Assembly (NCBI GenBank): GCA_009760855.2
Contig: WPIO01000016.1
Coordinates: 1 to 64,000, forward strand
Length of the DNA stretch: 64,000 bases
Direction of reading: 5' to 3'
Source: Cristatella mucedo
Taxonomy: Eukaryota; Bryozoa; Phylactolaemata; Cristatellidae
Shown here: positions 13,225 through 23,700 of the stretch, piece by piece
Numbering within the stretch: position 1 is the first letter of the stretch
How the letters are laid out: every line of letters starts with the position of its first letter
Notes under the pieces: generated by a model
Seen by the model: the letters and a program-made list of their open reading frames with translations, nothing else
Told to the model about the DNA's origin: nothing
The model's database searches: none
Position numbers and translations under genes: made by a program

Positions 13225-13614
13225 ATGAGTGTTGGGACAAGAAGTAAAGATTTCCTTGAAGAAGTACCAGGACGACAGTATTCAAACTTTAAAATCTGTT
13301 CGTATTCAATGGGTAGAATAGAAGACATCAGATCAACTTTGTTAGATGCTGTGAAACTAGTATTAGAATATAAAGCACTAAGAGTCAATCACTCTGAACC
13401 AGAAATAGCAAATATATTCACTACAGTTAGAGATAGTTCAATCATTGAAGAGTTCCTTAAAGACTTAAAAATAGAAAAAATAAATAGTATGAAGTCGGAG
13501 GCTTACTCTAAGAAAATTGAATTAACTAAACAAATAAAGAAAGAAATAGATGCAGGAAAGAGTTTTGATCTACCTGAAGAGTTGATTAAAGAGACTATGG
13601 ATTGGAAGATTTAA
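13225..13614 (+). CDS. Intact 129-residue unknown protein
   Basis: The frame is uninterrupted from an ATG placed four bases after TATATAG to a TAA stop. The product is helical and charged, with IANIFTTVRDSSIIEEFL and a Lys/Glu-rich segment likely to be coiled coil (residues about 85-115). No family recognised. It is the last plus-strand gene before a convergent block of minus-strand fibre genes. Its intactness in a decayed element is notable. Confidence 0.65.
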   Translation: MSVGTRSKDFLEEVPGRQYSNFKICSYSMGRIEDIRSTLLDAVKLVLEYKALRVNHSEPEIANIFTTVRDSSIIEEFLKDLKIEKINSMKSEAYSKKIELTKQIKKEIDAGKSFDLPEELIKETMDWKI

Positions 13615-14714
13615 GATTCTGCAATATATGGGGAAACATCTTTTCATACAATAAGTTGTATCTATTGATGCTGAAGGAGAATAATAAACTCCTTTAACTA
13701 AACCAATCTCAATATAATCTGTATCAGTTGGCCCTGTAATGCTGAACTTTTTAAAACTGGATAAATAACACTAAAGTAAAAAAAGTTTTGATTGATTATT
13801 TTCTATAGTAAAATTGGATAAAGAACTGTTCATTAACATCATATTATTAACAACACCATAATGTTTTAATTTGAAGTATGAACTAAAACTTGGATGATAT
13901 GCAATCTCACGATACAAATCTCAAACAATAATATCACTATCTGTTGTCTTTTCAATAATAATAGTAATATTTGCTTACATAATTCTATAATATACTCTCT
14001 ATTTCTTTGCTAAAACTGAATAGTAAAAATGAACCATAATAATAAATTGATTTGGAAACTGTATAGCTAGTTGGAAAATCAACAAAATTACTAGCACCAT
14101 CTGCTGCATTATTTATATCACTTACCTTTATTATTATACTTGTGTATTCAACTTTTTTATGTTAATATCTGATAGTTTTGATGAAATTAATTTTCCACTA
14201 CTATAAGAAGAAAATACTCGTGATGGATATCAAGTATTATTTACACTCTTTACAAGTAAATCGCCATAATATATAATAAAAACAAGCATTAGCAATAATA
14301 TCAGAAAAATAGGGAAAATTTCCGCATCCTAAATAAATACGATGTGAAAATGTATTAGGAATTAAATCATTTGGATGATAAATAGCAAAATATGGTTCAT
14401 TTCTTCTCATTATTAATTTTTCAACTCTTAACTTTCCTTCTATTGTTACATGTCGATATATATCTACTTTTGTATCAAGATGTTTTTTGTTGCAATATCT
14501 CTTCCATTGACAGGATCTGATATTCTTACATACTTTTTGAGTTTGCAGATACATTACCATTTAAATATTGATCTGAGTCTTCTCTAAAATAATTATTATC
14601 AGCAAATTATTTATTAACAGATTATAATGAATCTACAGTTTCTCCGACATGTGTTATTCTATTTGAATCAAAATTCAAAGTTCCTTCCATTTGAAAATCT
14701 TTTTTACTAAGCAT
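13575..14714 (-). pseudogene. Tail-fibre-like protein A
   Basis: Read on the minus strand from an ATG at 14714. The N-terminus has fibre-repeat features (NRITHVGETVDSL, then SVNK and FADNNYF), followed by SDPVNGRDIATK and the open segment 14237-14560. The C-terminal head region continues in other frames with SSGKLISSKLSDI, SNFVDFPTSYTVSKSIYYYG, DLYREIAYHPSF and TDTDYIEIGLVKGVYY, and ends near 13575-13640. Repeats of this type form trimeric shafts in phage tail fibres, so host attachment is the likely role (inference). At least four frameshifts and several stops are present. A TATATAG lies 19 bases before the start. Confidence 0.6.
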
Positions 14715-14808
14715 TTTAATGTGTTGCTATATAAAGTGCTACATTTAATGTTTTATTAAATAAGTCATGTGTAGCTATGAATAGAGAACTCTCTACTATT
14801 TTCTTATT

Positions 14809-15615
14809 CTAATCAAAAGAATAACTTCTAAACAATTGAAAAGGATATTCATTTGCATTTATTTCGTTTGCTGGAAAATGAATGATGATTTTTGATAAAT
14901 TTGGGGATAGTGAATATATTGCTGAAAGTACAAATATACCAATAGGGACAGAAATTTCTCCTAATGCACTAATCTTGTTATCATCAAATGTTAAATTACC
15001 AAGTTTTGTTTGTAATGACCCATCAACTAAACCAGTAAAATTTATAACTGCAACTTTTCCCTCAGTAATTCTATTTAGGCAATCAAGATTAACACTGTCA
15101 TTCAGATTAACAGGATCATTTTCAATTTTAATAATATTACTCAACATATCTAGATTTCCATTTACAGATCCTCTGTGTAAATTAAGAAAGTTTGTATCAG
15201 TATTTTCTTTATTTTGTACAGTATAATCATTATTAATATCACCAACAGGAGGACCACTAGCTCTAATACCATCTTTTACAATTAAATTTCCTGTGATTGT
15301 TCCACCTGTAAGTGCTAATTTCGTATCAGCATAATCTTTCGTTGTAGCATCACTAGGCTTTAAAGGATTCGCAAGATCAACTGTTCTATAATTATTCATA
15401 TCATTCAAATTATATCATATTCACATCTCTATCATTGGTAGTAGATATTGAAACAGTTGTAACAAAGTTTTTATCTATATACTTTCTGTTTACAGCATCT
15501 CCAGCATCAACAGGATCTCCTAAATTATTTATACGATTACCATTCATACTTTGATTTCCACTAAGTATATCACCAGTCCTTCTAATATAATTCTTTGAAT
15601 TAGTTCCTTTTTTCT
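14809..15615 (-). pseudogene. Tail-fibre-like protein B
   Basis: The main segment is an uninterrupted stretch at 14809-15408, preceded in another frame by RRTGDILSGNQSMNGN and NLGDPVDAGDAVNRKYIDKN. Both parts carry the fibre-repeat signature: next come ANPLKPSDATTKDYAD and GGTITGNLIVKD. The start codon seems lost; a GATATAGAAAAAAGG block near 15604-15620 marks where it would be. One frameshift near 15410 separates the segments. The C-terminal half (SALGEISVPIGIFVLS onward) should be the globular tip. Likely a trimeric particle fibre, by analogy with phage fibres. Confidence 0.65.
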
Positions 15616-15629
15616 ATATCTCAACACTT

Positions 15630-16498
15630 CTATATAATACTAACAAGAAAATCTATAAAAGTAATTTCACTTGCAACTGTAAACTTATTAATAGCATATC
15701 TACACGTGCCATCAATATTAATTTATAAAACTATTGTACCACTAACACCATAGGTATTATCACTAGTTAATTCTACATAAGAATTAGTTTTATCAGTTGC
15801 ATACATAATATTAGAAAACATACTAAAATAAGGTAATACTCCAGGAAAGAATGTTTTAAGATTAGTCGCATAACTTATTGTTTTCCCTGTTTTTGTGCAA
15901 TTACTGGCATATCTTCAGGTGTAAGTTGTTGAGGTTGAAATGCATCTCCTGTACTACCATTAGCAGTAATAGGTAAGCCTAACATATCAAGATAGAATAC
16001 ACTTAGATAAGTATTAGAACTCAAAGCTAAATATCTAAATGATAATTGTTTAGTACCATCAACATATTGCTTTGTTAGTACATTAGAATCTTTTACATTT
16101 ATAATATTCTTTTTTCCTATATCAATACTTGCCATTTTTTTACCTTGAAATACTTGTGTCATACTTTTTAGTAATCCATATTTTATTACTTTATAAGGTC
16201 TTAGATCACTGAAAACAGTTCAATCGGCAGAATTACCAGATATACCATAAACATTCTTACAATTCAATTGTGATTTCATTATTGCTCCACTCTTTGGTAA
16301 TAAATCAGTTAGTCTTGATACTGTTGCTAATTCTCCTGAGGCATTACGAATAATACTGTTGCCAGCACTTGAACTAAGGACATAATCTAGTCTTATAGCA
16401 TCACCATTATTAACAGGAAAGCCCAAGTTTGTTGCTCTATTCTTATTAGCATCGAGGTTACTATAAATATTACCTTTAACTTTTCTTACCTTTTCCAT
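15630..16498 (-). pseudogene. Tail-fibre-like protein C
   Basis: The start MEKVRKVKG at 16498 resembles the start of fibre D (MEKVHNEDY). Open segments 16220-16498 and 15875-16162 contain NRATNLGFPVNNGDAIRLDY and VKDSNVLTKQYVDGTKQL, the fibre-repeat pattern. The C-terminal part continues with FFPGVLPYFSMFSN and NSYVELTSDNTYGVSG to a stop at 15630. Two frameshifts and one internal stop. A third member of the fibre set, tandem with B and A on the same strand. Confidence 0.6.
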
Positions 16499-16513
16499 TA
16501 CTTATAATATAAG

Positions 16514-17030
16514 ATGAAAAAAGCAAGAGCCAGAGCCAAGAGGTGCAAGGTTTTGGTGAAGATATAAAAGAAGGAGTTTCCACAGCTGAATATGTTGTTG
16601 GTGGTGTTAAAATTGCAACGAAAGTTAAGTGAAAAAGTAATTACAAAAGTAGCTCCAAAGATTGAGGCTAAGTTATCACTGCAGGCATCGGAAAAGAGTG
16701 CAACATTAGTACCAAAAGCTTTACAATCTCTTAAAGTAATTGAAGGTGCTACTAAAGTTCTAGGAGGATTCCTTTCTGGAGTTACAGGAGTAGTCGATCT
16801 CAGTCTTTTTATAAAAGAAATAGTTGATTATTTCTTCTGGAAAGTACGGACAAGTATTTTGGAAGTCAAAAATGGTTGCTTCTTTAGAGGTTGGCTATTA
16901 TATCAATGCAATATTATTAGAAGTAAAAAAGTCAAAGAGTGATTGGTGTCTAGATCCAAGTAAATTCTTAAGTGAAATGTTTGGACAAGAAATAACGTGG
17001 GATGCTTCTCAATTAGATCCTATCGCTTGA
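16514..17030 (+). pseudogene. Hydrophobic Gly-rich protein, frameshifted
   Basis: Three overlapping frames combine here: EVQGFGEDIKEGVSTAEY (about 16540-16610), the frame open at 16592-16942 (VITKVAPKIEAKLSLQ, then GGFLSGVTGVVDLSLFIKE) and the frame open at 16824-17030 ending FGQEITWDASQLDPIA. Two single-base shifts explain the switches. The Gly/Val-rich middle could associate with membrane. It is divergently oriented from fibre C with about 15 bases between. Family unknown. Confidence 0.5.
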
Positions 17031-17042
17031 AAAACTAATTTC

Positions 17043-17231
17043 ATGGAAATGAGAGGAGGATCTTTGCCATTAATTGTTGCACCAATTGTAGCTTCAATTG
17101 CTGGTGTTGTTGGTGCTGTTGGAATTGGTGTAAGTATTGCAGTAACAATCGCCACTCTAATAAAAAAGATAATAGAGGCTACAATGTTTACAGCGAAGCC
17201 ACCGAAGCCTACGGATACACGTGAGCAATGA
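17043..17231 (+). CDS. Small membrane protein, intact
   Basis: 62 residues. Residues 9-45 form a long hydrophobic Gly/Ala/Val stretch (VAPIVASIAGVVGAVGIGVS), long enough for one or two transmembrane helices, followed by a basic and Pro/Lys/Thr tail. Its TGA stop overlaps the region of the next start, so the two genes are tightly coupled. A virion-membrane or membrane-active role is possible but unproven. Confidence 0.55.
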   Translation: MEMRGGSLPLIVAPIVASIAGVVGAVGIGVSIAVTIATLIKKIIEATMFTAKPPKPTDTREQ

Positions 17232-17429
17232 ATGGATGCTCTTAAGCTTCAAAGTGAACGACTGGGAAATGCTATTGAAGATCTAAAAAATATGGTAGAA
17301 TTGATAAACAAAGGAATTGATATAGGTGTTTCTGGAAAAGTAAAAAGTTCAGAGTTAAAGAACAGATTCGATTATTTGAATAGAGGAATCAAATTAGTTG
17401 ATATCGGAGGTGTGGACTACCTGAACTAA
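17232..17429 (+). CDS. Small helical protein, open up to a LINE insertion
   Basis: 65 residues, charged and helical (LQSERLGNAIEDLKNMVELI, then KSSELKNRFDYLNRGIKLV). It begins right after the previous stop. A family A LINE begins 17 bases past its TAA. Beyond the LINE, at about 18288-18358, a short coding-like piece (ERGASQEEIH, then EVLKLEDELKKSCSN) may be its displaced C-terminus. If so the present stop is secondary. Confidence 0.45.
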   Translation: MDALKLQSERLGNAIEDLKNMVELINKGIDIGVSGKVKSSELKNRFDYLNRGIKLVDIGGVDYLN

Positions 17430-17446
17430 GGAACACTATTAGGAAA

Positions 17447-18290
17447 GTTGAATAATAATAATAATAATAATATTGCACTTGATAAAGCGCCCTCAGAGAA
17501 CTTAATCTCTTTCTAGGCGCTTTACATTTGCTGCAAAGTGATACGCAATAGAATAATAAGTAAAATCATGCTTGAAAAACAAACAAAATGAATAACATGG
17601 TTAGGGGTTACATGCACTGGGTCAGCATGCAAATGTGGTTAGTGGCAGCATGAACAGTGTCAGCACGCATAAGCACATCGAGGACGAATCACAAGGACCC
17701 ACTAAATGCTGTCCTAAATAGGAATGTTTTTAAGTTTCTTTTAAATGTGGTCAGGTCAGGGGATGTTCTGATGCAGGTCGGGAGGGAGTTCCAGGCTGTG
17801 GGAGCATACGAGCTAAATGCACGGTCTCCAAAGGATTTAAGGTTTGTACGAGGTATTTCTAGACTGTTGGATTCCGAAAAGCGAGTGGTACGATGCTTTG
17901 CCTGATGGGGTAGTATCTCTGAAAGATAGGCTGGAGCCATAGAATGAAGAGACCTAAAAGTGAGCGACAAAACCTTGAAGTCAATCCGTTGCTTGACTGG
18001 TAACCAGTGCAGGTCGGCGAGAAGTGGAGTAATGTGGCAACTGCGACGCTCACGGCAGACAAGCCTAGCTGCAGAGTTTTGCACCAGCTGCAATCGCCTG
18101 ATCGCACATGCTGGTAGGCCAGTAAGCAGTGAGTTGCAGAAGTCGAGACGAGATGTCACGAATGCATGGACCAACTTGGACGTGGTATCCTTATCTAAAC
18201 AAGCCCTAATTTTAGCAATCTTCAGTTGTTGGTGGTAAGAAAGTTTGCGACTATAAGACGGAGTCTGCACTGCCACTTAGTATTATTTAT
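17447..18290 (-). mobile_element. LINE family A insertion 1
   Basis: On the minus strand it carries the RT C-terminal domain (open 17689-18276, with FCNSLLTGLPACAIRRLQLV, LHWLPVKQRIDFKVL and FSSYAPTAWNSLPT), a 3' UTR, the family stem-loop and an (ATT)n tail at the 17447 end. It is 5' truncated. The 195-codon frame is uninterrupted, so this insertion is young relative to the host element's decay. Confidence 0.92.
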
Positions 18291-18367
18291 GAAAGAGGTG
18301 CGAGTCAAGAAGAGATTCATTGAGAAGTATTAAAACTCGAAGATGAGTTGAAGAAAAGCTGCAGTAA

Positions 18368-19147
18368 TTAATAATCTGAATATCTAACTAGTTTATTATC
18401 ATCAATAGGTATATAAGAAAAGTTTAGTCGAGCAAATTGTAAGTGAAGACGGACTGCTTCCATGTCTATAACTTTTGCCGCCTTCTCAGGGTTGTCAGCA
18501 ATTCTAAGATAATATTCTTGATTATCCATTTGAATGCCACTAACAACATTTGCATGCTGACCCTGTGCATGTCACCCCTAACCATATTATTCATTTTGTT
18601 TGTTATTCAAGCATGATTTTACTTACCATTCAATTGCCTTTCCCTTTGCAGCAAATGTAAAGCGCCTAGAAAGAGATCAAGTTCTCTGAGGGCGCTTTAT
18701 CAAGTGCATTATTATTATTATTATTATTAATTATGAGATTGCCATTTATTTGTTTTTTCATGCCAGCAACACCAATGAAACCGGAACTATTTCTTCTAGT
18801 AATTCCTTTATTTCTCATATTTTCTGAATGAGTAGAAAGTCTTAAATCAGTTATTCTATTAGCTGATCTAATTCCATTGATATCATTTATCAAAAATATT
18901 GGCATTTAATTGTAAACGAATAACCAAGAAATGCAGTGAGCCTTATAATTTTTTCATCAATTTTTATTTCTCTATATCCTGTTTGATTGGTAGTTCCAGC
19001 ATCACTCACAGCTCTTGCATTTCCACCATGAGATGTTTTCCAGACAATTTTCCCAGTGTACGGATTATAATCTAACAATTCATTAACACGTTCACGCAAT
19101 GCAGCAACCTCATCAACTCTAGTAGTACAAACTTCAGCGTCTGACAT
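18368..19147 (-). pseudogene. HNH endonuclease with AP2-type DNA-binding region, split by a LINE
   Basis: On the minus strand the gene starts at 19147 (MSDAEVCTTR). Residues about 25-75 have the LLDYNPYTGKIVWK and GYREIKIDEKIIRL pattern found N-terminal to HNH homing-type endonucleases. A frameshift near 18905 leads to NDINGIRSANRITDLRLSTH and SENMRNKGITRRNSSGFIGV, the HNH centre followed by the start of the AP2 domain. A family A LINE tail (18537-18727) then interrupts it. The C-terminal AP2 half resumes at 18368-18529 with DNPEKAAKVIDMEAVRLH and QFARLNF. The expected His of the HNH signature is Asn in the frame as it stands. Such enzymes are common in phages and algal viruses, as mobile nicking or cutting genes. 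Confidence 0.8.
18537..18727 (+). mobile_element. LINE family A tail insertion 2
   Basis: A short 5'-truncated copy with only 3' UTR (CATGCTGACCCTGTGCATGT), the stem-loop TAAAGCGCCTAG...GGGCGCTTTA and an (ATT)n tail. It lies within the HNH-AP2 gene. Confidence 0.9.
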
Positions 19148-19342
19148 TTATATTATATGTTCTATATCTCTTTAAAATATTGTATTATACATAGAAATAA
19201 GTTATAATGAAGCAAAACTTGCTTTATCTGACCATCAATTAAAACTAAGTCATACTCTACTGAACCAATCTCAATACGTCTTAAACACTCTCTTGACGCA
19301 TGTGGACTCATCCACGATCATGATTATACACAAACAAGTAAT

Positions 19343-19636
19343 ATGCCTTAACCAAAACGTATAGAAATAAGAAATTTGTCAGATCTTGTATTAGCTGAAT
19401 CTGCCACACGTAAACCATTAGATCCTAGACAACCGTCTTATGTTAGAGAAGATGCAAAAACGGTATCGGCAATTATGGCTGTAAAGGCCAAGCTTGGTTT
19501 AAGCTTGCTTAATGAATCATTCGTAATGGATTTCTTAAAAGATAAAGTAAGTGATCCATCAAATCTAAAACAAATCACGAATTATGCAAAGGGAATTCTC
19601 AATAGCTTGATATTACAACAAAGAAGATTTAAATAA
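19343..19636 (+). pseudogene. Unknown 97-codon gene with a stop at codon 3
   Basis: The ATG at 19343 opens a frame that has TAA at codon 3 (19349) and is then open to TAA at 19634-19636. The product includes SDLVLAESATRKPLDPRQ and KAKLGLSLLNESFVMDFLKD, mostly helical. Translation from a downstream codon cannot be excluded. About 45 bases separate its end from the end of the convergent gene at 19681. Family not recognised. Confidence 0.5.
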
Positions 19637-19680
19637 TTAAAACAATTCTAAATTTTGTTTTTGTTTTAATGTGTTATATG

Positions 19681-20175
19681 TTAATAATCAGCAGGATTGA
19701 ATTTATCTTGCCCTTGTTTCTTATCAAAATTATAAACTTTAACTTGTTCTAGCTTCAATCTAATAGTAAGTCTTTCTTCTGAATTATAAGTATCTTTAGT
19801 TACGTAACCTCCATCAAGAATTCCAGTAACAGCAAAGTCATTGTCAAGTTTTTGAATTACTTCAGCAACACTACTGAATTGCATGTGTTGGTTCTTTTGA
19901 TCAATAATATACTTGGTTTAGTTCCAAATGCAATTCCTATACCAATAGTTGAACGACTTGACAGATCGTATCCACTGTATTCAAGCTTCATACTTGCTCT
20001 ATTAGCAATATCTTCTAATGCAGGTCTCATATCTTCACTGATATAGATCCATGCATTGAAGTATGGTTTAGAATCTTTGGTAGTTTTCTCTTCAACTTGA
20101 ACACGAGCTGGCTTTCCTTAGGGAATTGCAACAGAAGAATTTTTTTTTCAAGTACTACGAATTTTTATTATCCAT
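19681..20175 (-). pseudogene. Unknown beta-rich protein
   Basis: The minus-strand start at 20175 lies four bases after TTGTATAG. The first part reads GKPARVQVEEKTTKDSKPYF, NAWIYISEDMRPALEDI and LSSRSTIGIGIAFGTKPSI; after a frameshift near 19890 the open segment 19681-19884 continues with VIQKLDNDFAVTGILDGGYV and a mixed-charge tail. Two early defects (a TAG and a poly-A length change) also break it. About 160 residues. It lies 25 bases downstream of the protease on the same strand, so they may form a transcription unit. Function unknown. Confidence 0.55.
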
Positions 20176-20199
20176 TTCTATACAAGGAAAAGAGAATGT

Positions 20200-20690
20200 T
20201 TAAATTAAATTAATAATACCATTGTCGATCAAAAATCTGTTTCTTGCATTAGCTATGGAAAGGTTAAGCATCTTCTTCCGCAATCTGTTCAATCATATAC
20301 TTGCAGCCAAAGTGTCTGAAAGCTTGGTATAACATCAAAATAATGTATTACTTCTGGCATAGGTGGAGCACCGAATGAATCAAAGTAAAAACATTGTTTA
20401 CCTTCCTTTTTTAAATGCTACCCAGTGATATATTGCTCTATCTGATTCTCCTGTATTACAAATAGGACATTCATTTGTAATGGTTTAGTTAATTCATCTC
20501 TTGCAAATACACCTCTAAAATTATGTGTGTCTAATTCTTTTATATAATTATCTATTTTTATATCTGTTGAAGGTGATGGTTTTTTTTTAGTTTGTCAATG
20601 GTCTTTTCAAGTTCTGCAAGTATTCGTTGTTTATCTTCTGCATGCAGCCACATTATAAATGGAAGGAAATATAGCAGGAATACCTTCGCC
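20200..20690 (-). pseudogene. Adenain-type cysteine protease (maturation protease)
   Basis: On the minus strand an N-terminal helix (HAEDKQRILAELEKTIDKLK, about 20580-20645) leads to IDNYIKELDTHNFRGVFARD, then GESDRAIYHWVAFKK with the catalytic His, CFYFDSFGAPPMPEVIHYF with the acidic residue, and TDCGRRCL with the catalytic Cys, about 150 residues in all. This His-Asp-Cys order is that of adenovirus-type proteases used by Polintons to process capsid proteins. Three to four frameshifts and a TGA split it. The upstream end runs straight into the 60-bp satellite, so the original start is obscured. Confidence 0.88.
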
Positions 20691-20702
20691 AGATGATACT
20701 GT

Positions 20703-23700
20703 TCCTCTTTTACCGTGATATAGAGCACCTTTTCCACTTTTACTATGACATCGAACACCATCACCTCTTTTACCGTGATATAGAGCACCTTTTCCACTTT
20801 TACTATGACATCGAACACCATCACCTCTTTTACTGTGATATAGAGCACCTTTTCCACTTTTACTATGACATCGAACACCATCACCTCTTTTACCGTGATA
20901 TAGAGCACCTTTTTCACTTTTACTATGACATCGAACACCATCACCTCTTTTACCGTGATATAGAGCACCTTTTCCACTTTTACTATGACATCGAACACCA
21001 TCACCTCTTTTACTGTGATATAGAGCACCTTTTCCACTTTGACTATGACATCGAACACCATCACCTCTTTTACTGTGATATAGAGCACCTTTTCCACTTT
21101 GACTATGACATCGAACACCATCACCTCTTTTACCGTGATATAGAGCACCTTTTCCACTTTTACTATGACATCGAACACCATCACCTCTTTTACTGTGATA
21201 TAGAGCACCTTTTCCACTTTTACTATGACATCGAACACCATCACCTCTTTTACCGTGATATAGAGCACCTTTTCCACTTTGACTATGACATCGAACACCA
21301 TCACCTCTTTTACCGTGATATAGAGCACCTTTTCCACTTTTACTATGACATCGAACACCATCACCTCTTTTTACCGTGATATAGAGCACCTTTTCCACTT
21401 TTACTATGACATCGAACACCATCACCTCTTTTACTGTGATATAGAGCACCTTTTCCACTTTTACTATGACATCGAACACCATCACCTCTTTTACTGTGAT
21501 ATAGAGCACCTTTTCCACTTTGACTATGACATCGAACACCATCACCTCTTTTACCGTGATATAGAGCACCTTTTCCACTTTTACTATGACATCGAACACC
21601 ATCACCTCTTTTACTGTGATATAGAGCACCTTTTCCACTTTTACTATGACATCGAACACCATCACCTCTTTTACCGTGATATAGAGCACCTTTTCCACTT
21701 TGACTATGACATCGAACACCATCACCTCTTTTTTACCGTGATATAGAGCACCTTTTCCACTTTTACTATGACATCGAACACCATCACCTCTTTTACCGTG
21801 ATATAGAGCACCTTTTCCACTTTTACTATGACATCGAACACCATCACCTCTTTTACTGTGATATAAATCACCTTTTCCACTTTTACTATGACATCGAACA
21901 CCATCACCTCTTTTACCGTGATATAGAGCACCTTTTCCACTTTTACTATGACATCGAACACCATCACCTCTTTTACCGTGATATAGAGCACCTTTTCCAC
22001 TTTTACTATGACATCGAACACCATCATCTCTTTTACCGTGATATAGAGCACCTTTTCCACTTTTACTATGACATCGAACACCATCACCTCTTTTTACTGT
22101 GATATAGAGCACCTTTTCCACTTTTACTATGACATCGAACACCATCACCTCTTTTACCGTGATATAGAGCACCTTTTCCACTTTTACTATGACATCGAAC
22201 ACCATCACCTCTTTTACTGTGATATAGAGCACCTTTTCCACTTTTACTATGACATCGAACACCATCACCTCTTTTACCGTGATATAGAGCACCTTTTTCC
22301 ACTTTTGACTATGACATCGAACACCATCACCTCTTTTACCGTGATATAGAGCACCTTTTCCACTTTTACTATGACATCGAACACCATCACCTCTTTTACC
22401 GTGATATAGAGCACCTTTTCCACTTTTACTATGACATCGAAACACCATCACCTCTTTTACTGTGATATAGAGCACCTTTTCCACTTTGACTATGACATCG
22501 CACACCATCCCCTCTTTTACCGTGATATAGAGCACCTTTTCCACTTTTACTATGACATCGAACACCATCACCTCTTTTACCGTGATATAGAGCACCTTTT
22601 CCACTTTTACTATGACATCGAACACCATCACCTCTTTTACTGTGATATAGAGCACCTTTTCCACTTTTACTATGACATCGAACACCATCACCTCTTTTAC
22701 CGTGATATAGAGCACCTTTTCCACTTTGACTATGACATCGAACACCATCACCTCTTTTACCGTGATATAGAGCACCTTTTCCACTTTTACTATGACATCG
22801 AACACCATCACCTCTTTTACCGTGATATAGAGCACCTTTTCCACTTTGACTATGACATCGAACACCATCACCTCTTTTACCGTGATATAGAGCACCTTTT
22901 CCACTTTTACTATGACATCGAACACCATCACCTCTTTTTACCGTGATATAGAGCACCTTTTCCACTTTTACTATGACATCGAACACCATCACCTCTTTTA
23001 CCGTGATATAGAGCACCTTTTCCACTTTGACTATGACATCGAACACCATCACCTCTTTTACTGTGATATAGAGCACCTTTTCCACTTTTACTATGACATC
23101 GAACACCATCACCTCTTTTACCGTGATATAGAGCACCTTTTCCACTTTTACTATGACATCGAACACCATCACCTCTTTTACCGTGATATAGAGCACCTTT
23201 TCCACTTTTACTATGACATCGAACACCATCACCTCTTTTACTGTGATATAGAGCACCTTTTCCACTTTTACTATGACATCGAACACCATCACCTCTTTTA
23301 CCGTGATATAGAGCACCTTTTCCACTTTTACTATGACATCGAACACCATCACCTCTTTTACCGTGATATAGAGCACCTTTTCCACTTTTACTATGACATC
23401 GAACACCATCACCTCTTTTACTGTGATATAGAGCACCTTTTCCACTTTTACTATGACATCGAACACCATCACCTCTTTTACCGTGATATAGAGCACCTTT
23501 TTTCCACTTTTACTATGACATCGAACACCATCACCTCTTTTACTGTGATATAGAGCACCTTTTTCCACTTTTACTATGACATCGAACACCATCACCTCTT
23601 TTACCGTGATATAGAGCACCTTTTCCACTTTGACTATGACATCGAACACCATCACCTCTTTTACCGTGATATAGAGCACCTTTTCCACTTTTACTATGAC

